From the NCBI RefSeq assembly GCF_014252295.1, contig NZ_CP059215.1, forward strand, positions 352,501 through 389,510: DNA of 37,010 bases. Reading direction: 5' to 3'. The notes under the pieces were generated by a model. That model was not told the origin of the DNA, ran no database searches, and was given only the letters and a program-made list of their open reading frames with translations. The stretch comes from Blattabacterium cuenoti. Its GTDB lineage: Bacteria > Bacteroidota > Bacteroidia > Flavobacteriales > Blattabacteriaceae. The translations under genes were made by a program, and so were the position numbers. Of the stretch, positions 11,241 to 18,018 are shown one piece after another; the first letter of the stretch is position 1; each line of letters opens with the position of its first letter.

Positions 11241-11334
11241 ATCGGGGTGACTGGAATAATTCCAGTCAATACACGCCCCCCTAAACGTATATTCTAAATA
11301 ACCTTTAAACAACCTTATCCTTCATCACCCCGAT
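11241..11334 (-). ncRNA. candidate structured small RNA downstream of tRNA-Asn
   Basis: This stretch is clearly richer in G and C than its surroundings and forms a nested structure. Arms ATCGGGGTGA (11241-11250) and TCACCCCGAT (11325-11334) are perfect 10-base complements that close the element. Inside, a perfect palindrome TGACTGGAAT-A-ATTCCAGTCA spans 11248-11268. CGTATATT (11286-11293) pairs with AATACACG (11268-11275) around a loop holding six C (plus strand). The minus strand is favoured: there that last stem has a U-G wobble, while the plus strand would have an A-C mismatch, and the minus-strand element runs straight into TTTTATTTT. On that strand it starts 8 bases after tRNA-Asn. I see no tmRNA, SRP, RNase P or 5S hallmarks. 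A terminator/attenuator role is an alternative. Confidence 0.5.
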
Positions 11335-11342
11335 AAACTAAA

Positions 11343-11416
11343 CTCCTCAGGCTGGACTCGAACCAGCGACACCCTGATTAACAGTCAGGTGCTCTAACCA
11401 ACTGAGCTACTGAGGA
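11343..11416 (-). tRNA. tRNA-Asn (GUU)
   Basis: A complete 74-nt cloverleaf on the minus strand. Acceptor arms TCCTCAG and CTGAGGA pair fully, the D arm starts GCTC, the anticodon loop CTGTTAA gives anticodon GTT, and the T loop is TTCGAGT; discriminator G, no encoded CCA. Its first 10 bases are also the last codons and the stop of rpiB. It reads queuosine-type codons (GUN anticodon), so it is a natural substrate of the QueA pathway in this window. Confidence 0.96.
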
Positions 11417-11853
11417 TAATTTTGTATTGGTATTTTGCTTATTCTAATTTTATGTCTTCCACCTTCAAAATTGGTTATTAAAAATGTTTCTGTAATTTCC
11501 AAAATTTCATTTTTATCTAAAAAACGTGCTGGTAAACTAATAATATTAGCATCATTGTGTTTTCTTGCCAAGAAAGCAACTTCTTTATTCCATACTAAAG
11601 CTGCACGAATTTTTTTATATTTATTTGCAATCATAGCAGCTCCATTTCCAGTTCCACATATAATAATTCCAAAATCAGCTTTACCTTCATTCACAAATTC
11701 AGCTGTGGGATGAATAAAATCAGGATAATCTACTGCTTTTCCATGTTCAGAAAATCCAAAATCTTTTATTTTACATCCTATCTTAGTTAAGAAAGAGATT
11801 ATTAAAGATTTATAATATACTCCTGTATGATCGGACCCTATTGCTATTAACAT
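11407..11853 (-). CDS. rpiB: ribose-5-phosphate isomerase B
   Basis: Interconverts ribose 5-phosphate and ribulose 5-phosphate in the pentose phosphate pathway. The 148-residue protein has the RpiB/LacAB pattern: SDHTG (7-11), the active-site Cys66 in IICGTGNG, and His99 in ARKHNDANI. Length is typical. The stop codon TAG (11407-11409) is formed by bases 8-10 of tRNA-Asn on the same strand, so the gene overlaps the tRNA by 10 bases. Cutting the tRNA 5' end out of a shared transcript would remove the stop and the last two and a third codons of the mRNA. The start faces pgk across a 106-base divergent gap. Confidence 0.95.
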   Translation of the reverse strand: MLIAIGSDHTGVYYKSLIISFLTKIGCKIKDFGFSEHGKAVDYPDFIHPTAEFVNEGKADFGIIICGTGNGAAMIANKYKKIRAALVWNKEVAFLARKHNDANIISLPARFLDKNEILEITETFLITNFEGGRHKIRISKIPIQNYPQ

Positions 11854-11959
11854 AAATTAAAAAAAACACGGAGATATAAATATACATTAAAATTAAATTA
11901 AAAATTTTATTTTATAATTTTATTAAATTGCAATTAATAAGTATAAGGACAATGAACCA

Positions 11960-13192
11960 ATGATAAAGAATATTAAAACTATCAGTGATTTTAATTTCAA
12001 AAATAAAACAGCCTTACTAAGGACAGATTTTAATGTTCCTGTAAATAAATATCATAAAATAACAGATGATACCCGTATTCAATATAGTATTCCAACTATT
12101 CAAAAAATCATATCTGAAAAAGGAAAAGTCGTTATTATTTCTCATTTTGGAAGACCAAAAGGATTCCCATCTAAAACTTATTCTTTAAAATTTTTAATTC
12201 CTATCTTGTCCAAAATTTTAAAACTTTCTGTAAAATTTTTCGAAAATTGCATAGGAAAAAATGTAGAAAAAAAAGTTAATGAATTAGAAAATGGAGATGT
12301 ATTATTATTGGAAAACCTCCGTTTTTATAAGGAAGAAGAAGAAGAAAATGAAAATTTTGCATTTGAATTATCAAAATTGGGAGATATTTATGTGAATGAT
12401 GCTTTTGGAGCTTCTCATCGATCACATACTTCTATTACTGTTCTCCCAAAATTATTTCAGGAGAAAAAATGCATAGGATTTCTTATGCAAAAAGAAATTC
12501 AATTTTTGAATAAATTTTTTCTTTCAAAAAAAGAGAACAGACCTATCACAATTTTATTAGGAGGAGCAAAAATTTCTTCTAAAATAGAAATTATTGAAAA
12601 TATCATAAATTTTGCCGATCATATATTAATAGGAGGTGGAATGTCTTATCCTTTTATTTTAAAAAAAGGAGGAAGAATAGGTAATTCTCTTATAGAAAAA
12701 GAAAAAAATAAAATGATTAAAATTGAAAAAATTTTAACCAAAATTATTAATAAATGTCAAAAAAAAAACATTTTACATCTTCCAAAAGATGTTATTATAA
12801 CTAATTCATTTAATAATACAAAAACTACTAAAATATCTTCTATTTATTCTATTCCAGATGGATGGACTGGGTTAGATATAGGGCCATCTTCTATAAAATA
12901 TTTTTGTGATTTTATAGAACAATCAAAAACGATCTTATGGAATGGACCAGTAGGAGTTTTTGAAAATCCAAATTTTTCTTTAGGGACCATTTCTATAGCA
13001 GAAAAAATTGCAAAAACAACTGAAAAAGGTGCGTTTTCTTTAGTAGGAGGAGGAGATTCTATTGCGGCTTTAAAAATGGGAGGATATGATAAAAAAATCA
13101 GTTATTTATCTACTGGAGGAGGAGCCTTATTAGAAAGCTTGAAAAAAAAAGTTCTTCCTGGTATAAAATCCTTAATATTAAATAATAATTAA
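11960..13192 (+). CDS. pgk: phosphoglycerate kinase
   Basis: Glycolytic ATP-forming step between 1,3-bisphosphoglycerate and 3-phosphoglycerate. The 410-residue protein has substrate-binding RTDFNVP (21-27), SHFGRPKG, LLENLRFYKEEEEEN, VNDAFGASHRSHTS and LGGAKISSK in order. Near the C-terminus come the nucleotide-site GGGDSIAAL (about 363-371) and STGGGALLE. Length is slightly above the usual ~395. The chosen ATG at 11960 is preceded by AAGGAC about 10 bases upstream, one of the few plausible ribosome-binding sites here. The product 3-phosphoglycerate also feeds the serA-like enzyme at 24045. It starts a plus-strand run pgk-sodA-folB-tRNA-Cys-hemD. Confidence 0.97.
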   Translation: MIKNIKTISDFNFKNKTALLRTDFNVPVNKYHKITDDTRIQYSIPTIQKIISEKGKVVIISHFGRPKGFPSKTYSLKFLIPILSKILKLSVKFFENCIGKNVEKKVNELENGDVLLLENLRFYKEEEEENENFAFELSKLGDIYVNDAFGASHRSHTSITVLPKLFQEKKCIGFLMQKEIQFLNKFFLSKKENRPITILLGGAKISSKIEIIENIINFADHILIGGGMSYPFILKKGGRIGNSLIEKEKNKMIKIEKILTKIINKCQKKNILHLPKDVIITNSFNNTKTTKISSIYSIPDGWTGLDIGPSSIKYFCDFIEQSKTILWNGPVGVFENPNFSLGTISIAEKIAKTTEKGAFSLVGGGDSIAALKMGGYDKKISYLSTGGGALLESLKKKVLPGIKSLILNNN

Positions 13193-13236
13193 GTTTTTCA
13201 TTATATTTGTTCTATATAAAAAAATAAAGAAAAATT

Positions 13237-13848
13237 ATGTCGTTTAAACTCCCAAAATTATATTATTCATATAGTGATTTTGAACCTTATATAGACAGAA
13301 GAACAATGAAAATCCATTATGAGAAACATCATGCATCTTACACCGATAATTTGAATAAATTAATTTCTGGAACAGATATGATGAATATGACTATAGAAGA
13401 AATATTGAGAAAATCTTATATGGAAAACACAAAAATTCGTAATAATAGTGGAGGATTTTATAATCATAATCTCTTTTGGGAGATACTAATTCCTAATCTT
13501 AGATACACAGATCCAAGTCCTTTTTTAAATGAAAAAATTAAAAAAAATTTCGATTCTTTTGATTCTTTTAAGAAAGAATTTTCTTCTGCTGCATTTAATT
13601 GTTTTGGATCTGGATGGGCTTGGTTATGTATAAAAGAACAAAAATTAAAAATTTGTTCTACAGCAAATCAAGATAATCCTATTATGTCTGGAATAGGTTG
13701 TGAAGGCATACCAATATTAGGATTAGATGTTTGGGAACATGCTTACTATTTACAGTATCAAAATCGTCGTTTAGATTATATATCTTCTTTTTGGAAAATT
13801 ATCAACTGGAAAAAAGTTGAGGAAAATTACAACAAAGTAATAAAATAA
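13237..13848 (+). CDS. sodA: superoxide dismutase, Mn/Fe family
   Basis: Converts superoxide to oxygen and hydrogen peroxide. The 203-residue protein shows all four metal ligands: His27 (KIHYEKHH), His77 (FYNHNLFW), Asp164 and His168 (LDVWEHAYYL). STANQDNPIM places the outer-sphere Gln in the position used by Mn enzymes (Gln145), so manganese, or use of either metal, is more likely than strict Fe; this is inferred from the pattern. No signal peptide, so cytoplasmic. It starts 44 bases after pgk and ends 5 bases before folB, consistent with one operon. Confidence 0.95.
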   Translation: MSFKLPKLYYSYSDFEPYIDRRTMKIHYEKHHASYTDNLNKLISGTDMMNMTIEEILRKSYMENTKIRNNSGGFYNHNLFWEILIPNLRYTDPSPFLNEKIKKNFDSFDSFKKEFSSAAFNCFGSGWAWLCIKEQKLKICSTANQDNPIMSGIGCEGIPILGLDVWEHAYYLQYQNRRLDYISSFWKIINWKKVEENYNKVIK

Positions 13849-13853
13849 TTTTA

Positions 13854-14204
13854 ATGGATAAAATTATCCTAGAAAACATAAGATTATTTGGATATCATGG
13901 ATGTATCTTGGAAGAAGAAAAAATTGGATCTCATTATATTGTAAATATAGAAATTGAATTAGATCTTAAAAAACCCTCTATTTCTGATAAATTATCAGAA
14001 ACTATTGATTATGTTAATTTATATAGGATTGTTGAAAAAGAAATGAATATTAATTCAAAATTAATTGAACATTTAGCACAAAGAATAGTTCAAAAAATTA
14101 ACAAGAGATATAAAATAATTAAACATACAAAAGTAAAAATTTGCAAAGAAAATCCACCAATGCAAGGAAACATAGATAGAGTATGTATCGTTTTATATGA
14201 ATAA
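13854..14204 (+). CDS. folB: dihydroneopterin aldolase
   Basis: Cleaves dihydroneopterin to 6-hydroxymethyl-dihydropterin and glycolaldehyde in folate synthesis. The 116-residue protein has family length. It starts with ILENIRLFGYHGCILEEEKIG (5-25; the YHG...EE...G pattern) and has the pterin-binding Glu72 in LIEHLAQRI and a Lys in VKICKENPP (about Lys98) that fits the catalytic lysine. It follows sodA after 5 bases and is followed by tRNA-Cys after 17. Confidence 0.92.
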   Translation: MDKIILENIRLFGYHGCILEEEKIGSHYIVNIEIELDLKKPSISDKLSETIDYVNLYRIVEKEMNINSKLIEHLAQRIVQKINKRYKIIKHTKVKICKENPPMQGNIDRVCIVLYE

Positions 14205-14221
14205 AAACTTTTAATATTTTT

Positions 14222-14292
14222 GGCACTGTGGCCGAATGGAAAGGCAGAGGTCTGCAAAACCTTTTATAGCGGTTCGATTCCGCTCTGTGCCT
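14222..14292 (+). tRNA. tRNA-Cys (GCA)
   Basis: A 71-nt cloverleaf on the plus strand. Acceptor GGCACTG pairs with CTGTGCC except for a U-U mismatch at pair 6-67; where related Flavobacteria have a U-G pair as I recall. The anticodon stem is GAGGT/ACCTT with loop CTGCAAA (anticodon GCA), and the T arm is AGCGG-TTCGATT-CCGCT. The discriminator U73, an identity element for tRNA-Cys, is present, directly followed by a run of T that could end transcription. CCA is not encoded. Confidence 0.96.
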
Positions 14293-14364
14293 TTTTTTTT
14301 GTATAAATTTTCTGTATAAATTTACGGATTTCAAGCATAATACTTTTTGTATCACAAATAAGAT

Positions 14365-15105
14365 ATGAAGATAAATAATATTCTTATTTCACAACCTTTA
14401 ACAGGAGGCTATGATTCTCCATATTTAAAACTTTGTAAAAATAAAAATATCAACATTGATTTTAGATCTTTTATAGAAATAAAAGGTGCATCGCCTAGTG
14501 ATGTAAGAAAACAGAAAATAAATTTTTCTAATTTTACCGTAGTTCTTTTTATAAGCAAAAAATCTGTAGATCATTATTTTAGACTTTCTAAGTCTATGCG
14601 TTTTAAAGTTCCACCTACTATGAAATACGTTTGTCAAACAAAAACAATTGCTTTTTATTTGCAAAAGTATATTGTTTATAGAAAAAGAAAAATTTGTATT
14701 GGAAATAAATCATTTAAAGATATTATACCTTATATAAAAAAAAATACAAAAGAAAAATTTCTTTTACCTTCTTCAGATATTTTAAAAAAGGAAATCCCAA
14801 ACATGTTAAACAAACTAAATATTTTTTGGAAAAGAGCTATTTTATATAAAACTGCTTATAGCGATTTGTCTGATTTAAAACATATATGTTATGATATTTT
14901 AGTATTTTTTAGTCCAGCAGAGATTAGATCTCTGTTTGAGAATTTTCCTAATTTTAATCAAAAAAATATAAAAATTGCCACTTTCGGTAAAAATACTTTG
15001 TATGCAGCTTGTCAAGCGGGTCTAAAAATAGATATCAAAGTTCCAACTCCAGAATTTCCTTCTATGTCTATGGCATTAGAGAAATATATAAACACAAAAA
15101 AATAA
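14365..15105 (+). CDS. hemD: uroporphyrinogen-III synthase
   Basis: Cyclises hydroxymethylbilane to uroporphyrinogen III for haem and sirohaem. The 246-residue protein is divergent, as HemD always is. The Bacteroidetes form is recognised from ILISQPLTGGYDSPYL (6-21), IDFRSFIEIKGASPSDVRKQ (31-50), FISKKSVDHYF, MKYVCQTKTIAFYLQKYI..RKRK and FFSPAEIRSLF near the C-terminal half. A PTPEFPSMSMALEKYI end matches the family's closing helix. Sirohaem is the cofactor of sulfite reductase, whose flavoprotein partner CysJ is in this window. It is convergent with glmS, 6 bases apart. Confidence 0.85.
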   Translation: MKINNILISQPLTGGYDSPYLKLCKNKNINIDFRSFIEIKGASPSDVRKQKINFSNFTVVLFISKKSVDHYFRLSKSMRFKVPPTMKYVCQTKTIAFYLQKYIVYRKRKICIGNKSFKDIIPYIKKNTKEKFLLPSSDILKKEIPNMLNKLNIFWKRAILYKTAYSDLSDLKHICYDILVFFSPAEIRSLFENFPNFNQKNIKIATFGKNTLYAACQAGLKIDIKVPTPEFPSMSMALEKYINTKK

Positions 15106-15111
15106 ATAGCA

Positions 15112-16965
15112 CTATTCTACTGTAACAGACTTAGCTAAATTTCTTGGTTGATCCACATTTTCTCCCCGTATACAAGCAATTTGATAAGCTAACAATTGAA
15201 GAGGAATGACAGTAACTAAAGGACTAAGTTCTTCCGAAAGATATGGAATTTTTATAACGTGATCTGCTAACATACTAACTTGAATATCTCCTTCATTAAC
15301 TATGGCGATTACTTTACCTTTTCTAGCTTTAATTTCTTGAATATTTCCTACTATTTTATCATAAAATCCTTTTTTTATAGCGATAATAACCACTGGCATA
15401 TTTTCATCAATTAAGGCAATAGGTCCATGTTTCATCTCTGCTGCAGGATAACCTTCTGCATGAATATAAGATATTTCTTTTAGTTTTAAAGCTCCTTCTA
15501 AAGCAACTGGAAAATTAATTCCTCTACCTAAATAAAGAAAATTATTTACATTGTGATAAATTTTTGAAATTTCTCTTATAGAATTATCTGTTTTCAATAC
15601 ATGATCTATTTTTTCTGGAATGGACCTAAGCTCTTGGCATAAACATTTGTAACGATAATCATTTATAGTAGATCTATATTTTCCTATTTTTAAAGCTAAT
15701 AAAACAAGAACTGTAATTTGAGCAGTAAAAGATTTTGTAGACGCTACTCCTATCTCAGGACCTGCGTGAGTATAAGCTCCTGCATCTACAATTCTTGCTA
15801 TAGATGAGCCTACAACATTACAAATACCAAAAACAAATGCTCCTTTTTTTTTTGCTAATTTTAAAGCAGATAAAGTATCTGCCGTCTCTCCTGATTGAGA
15901 AATCACAATAATTACATTTTTTTTACCTATAATAGGATTTCTATATCTAAATTCTGAAGCATATTCTACTTCTACTGGAATACGAGCAAATTCTTCTAAT
16001 AAATATTCTCCAATTAAACTAGCATGCCATGAAGTTCCACATGCTACTATAGTTATGCATTTAGCATTAATAAAAATATCTTTATTAGATTCAATTCCGT
16101 CAATATAAATCATACCACATTCTGAAATTAACAATCGACCACGTAGTGTATCTAAAATTGTTTTTGGTTGTTCATGTATTTCTTTTAACATAAAATACTT
16201 ATACTTTCCTTTTTCTATTTGTTTTAAATTTATTTTAAGTTTTTTAATAATTGGATGGAGTTTATGATTATCTACAATTTTTCTCAAATCTAATTCTTTT
16301 CCTTTTTTAAGAATAGCCATTTCTCCATCTTTTAAATAAAGAGCATTATTTGTATAATCTACAAAAGGAATGGGATCAGATGCAATGAAAAATTCTTTTT
16401 CATTAATTCCTAATGCAAGAGGACTTCCCAATTTTGCAATAATAATTTTATCAGGATAATATTTATCCACGACGGCAATAGAATAAGCTCCTACTATTTC
16501 ATTGAGAGAAATTCTTACAGCTTCTTCTAAAGAAAATTTATTCTCTTTTCTAAGAAATTCAATAAAATTAATAAGAACCTCTGTATCGGTTTTACTTTTA
16601 AAAGTAAAACCATTCTTTGATAAAATAATTTTAATTGCATGATAATTTTCTATAATTCCATTATGAATCATGATAAGATCATTAGAATTAGAAACGTGAG
16701 GGTGAGCATTGATATCATTTGGAACCCCATGTGTTGCCCATCTTGTATGACCTATTCCAGTAGTTCCACTTATTTTTACCTTATCATAATATATTTTTCT
16801 TTCTAATTCGTAAACTCTTCCTTTTGTTTTGCACAAACTATATCCATTTTTATAAAAAATAGCAATTCCAGAACTATCATATCCCCTATATTCCAATTTT
16901 TTCAATCCATTAATTAGAATAGGATAAGCTTCTCTATAACCTAAATAACCAATTATACCACACAT
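15112..16965 (-). CDS. glmS: glutamine-fructose-6-phosphate aminotransferase
   Basis: Makes glucosamine 6-phosphate from fructose 6-phosphate and glutamine, the first step toward UDP-GlcNAc for peptidoglycan and outer-membrane sugars. The 617-residue protein begins MCGIIGYLG, with Cys2 as the glutaminase nucleophile once Met is removed. HTRWATHG and the N-terminal amidotransferase residues follow, then two SIS sugar-isomerase domains (CGTSWHAS and ISQSGETADT in the first; GRGINFPVALEGALKLKE in the second) and the closing PRNLAKSVTVE typical of GlmS. It lies 47 bases downstream of the glycogen-synthase-like gene on the same strand and probably shares its transcript. Confidence 0.97.
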   Translation of the reverse strand: MCGIIGYLGYREAYPILINGLKKLEYRGYDSSGIAIFYKNGYSLCKTKGRVYELERKIYYDKVKISGTTGIGHTRWATHGVPNDINAHPHVSNSNDLIMIHNGIIENYHAIKIILSKNGFTFKSKTDTEVLINFIEFLRKENKFSLEEAVRISLNEIVGAYSIAVVDKYYPDKIIIAKLGSPLALGINEKEFFIASDPIPFVDYTNNALYLKDGEMAILKKGKELDLRKIVDNHKLHPIIKKLKINLKQIEKGKYKYFMLKEIHEQPKTILDTLRGRLLISECGMIYIDGIESNKDIFINAKCITIVACGTSWHASLIGEYLLEEFARIPVEVEYASEFRYRNPIIGKKNVIIVISQSGETADTLSALKLAKKKGAFVFGICNVVGSSIARIVDAGAYTHAGPEIGVASTKSFTAQITVLVLLALKIGKYRSTINDYRYKCLCQELRSIPEKIDHVLKTDNSIREISKIYHNVNNFLYLGRGINFPVALEGALKLKEISYIHAEGYPAAEMKHGPIALIDENMPVVIIAIKKGFYDKIVGNIQEIKARKGKVIAIVNEGDIQVSMLADHVIKIPYLSEELSPLVTVIPLQLLAYQIACIRGENVDQPRNLAKSVTVE

Positions 16966-17012
16966 TCTAACTGATAAAATTAGAAATTTTCTATTTTTGT
17001 TATTATGAATAA

Positions 17013-17831
17013 TTAATTTATTTCTTCTAAAACAGTTTCTTTATAAAATTGTTGATAAACCTTTTCTATTTTTTCTACAGGATAATATTTTAATACTAAC
17101 AATTTTTTTATTTTTATATAATCTTCTATTTCCTGAGGAAAGGTAAGATCTCCTTTTATTATAGCATCCGAAAAATACATACAAAATTTTATCAAATTAA
17201 AATAATCCGGAGTTTCCAACAATTTTAATTTTCTAGGTTTTATACCATCAAGTTTAATTTTTTTTATAATTTCTTTATTGAGACAACCTTGAAAAGGTTT
17301 ATTGTAAATAGATGAAACTATTTTTACATTTTGATATACAGGATCATTTTTATAAAAATTTTTAATATATAAAGGAATAAAAGAACTAATCCATCCATAT
17401 ATATGGATAATATCAGGTTTCCAATTTAACCTTTTGACAGTTTCCAAAACTCCTTTTGTAAAAAATAAAGCTCTTTCATCATTATCCTGAAAAAAAATTC
17501 CATTCTCATCTTCATATATAGCTTTTCTTTTAAAATATTCTTCATTATCTATAAAATAAACTTGTAATCTAGCATCAGGAATAGATGCTACTTTTATCAA
17601 TAATGGTTGATCTATATCGTTTATGAGTAAATTCATTCCTGACAAACGAATTACTTCATGTAATTGATGTCTTCTTTCATTGATTACTCCAAAACGAGGC
17701 ATAAAAATGCGGACATCGTTTCCTATTGATTGCATAAACTTAGTAGCTCTTAAAACGGATAAAGATATCGGATTCTCTGATGAAAAAGGAAATAAGTCTG
17801 AAGAAACATATAATATACGTTTACTTTTCAT
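17013..17831 (-). CDS. glycogen synthase-like protein, N-terminal domain only
   Basis: A 272-residue protein matching only the N-terminal half of GT5 glycogen/starch synthases: RILYVSSDLFPF (5-16), FMPRFGVINERRHQLHEVI (43-61), VYFIDNEEYF (91-100) and PDIIHIYGW (139-147). The C-terminal nucleotide-sugar domain is absent. The KTGGL motif that binds ADP-glucose is replaced near residues 17-23 by SSENPIS, and the usual HAHDW reads HIYGW. Glucosyl transfer is therefore unlikely. Single-domain versions of this kind are, as I recall, widespread in Bacteroidetes, often near panC or glmS, so this is a family trait and not decay. Function is unknown; a sugar-sensing or scaffolding role near GlmS is only a guess. 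Confidence 0.8.
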   Translation of the reverse strand: MKSKRILYVSSDLFPFSSENPISLSVLRATKFMQSIGNDVRIFMPRFGVINERRHQLHEVIRLSGMNLLINDIDQPLLIKVASIPDARLQVYFIDNEEYFKRKAIYEDENGIFFQDNDERALFFTKGVLETVKRLNWKPDIIHIYGWISSFIPLYIKNFYKNDPVYQNVKIVSSIYNKPFQGCLNKEIIKKIKLDGIKPRKLKLLETPDYFNLIKFCMYFSDAIIKGDLTFPQEIEDYIKIKKLLVLKYYPVEKIEKVYQQFYKETVLEEIN

Positions 17832-18018
17832 CTTAAAAAAAGTTATTTTTATTTTTATTTAAAGTAAAAAAACGGATAATTGCAAATATAATAAATAAAA
17901 TCCAATGCCTAAATTTAATAATAAAATGAAAAACGGTTTTTTTAGATAAAATCTTGTAGATTGTAGTACATTTTTACAATGTCAATGAAATAATAATAAA
18001 TAGATATGTTTTATTATC

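Noticed and set aside
11241-11334. Identity as tmRNA, SRP RNA, RNase P RNA, 5S rRNA or preQ1 riboswitch
   Set aside because: None of the conserved cores of these RNAs (for example GGAAGGAAGCAG of SRP RNA) is present, and the length is wrong for tmRNA and RNase P.
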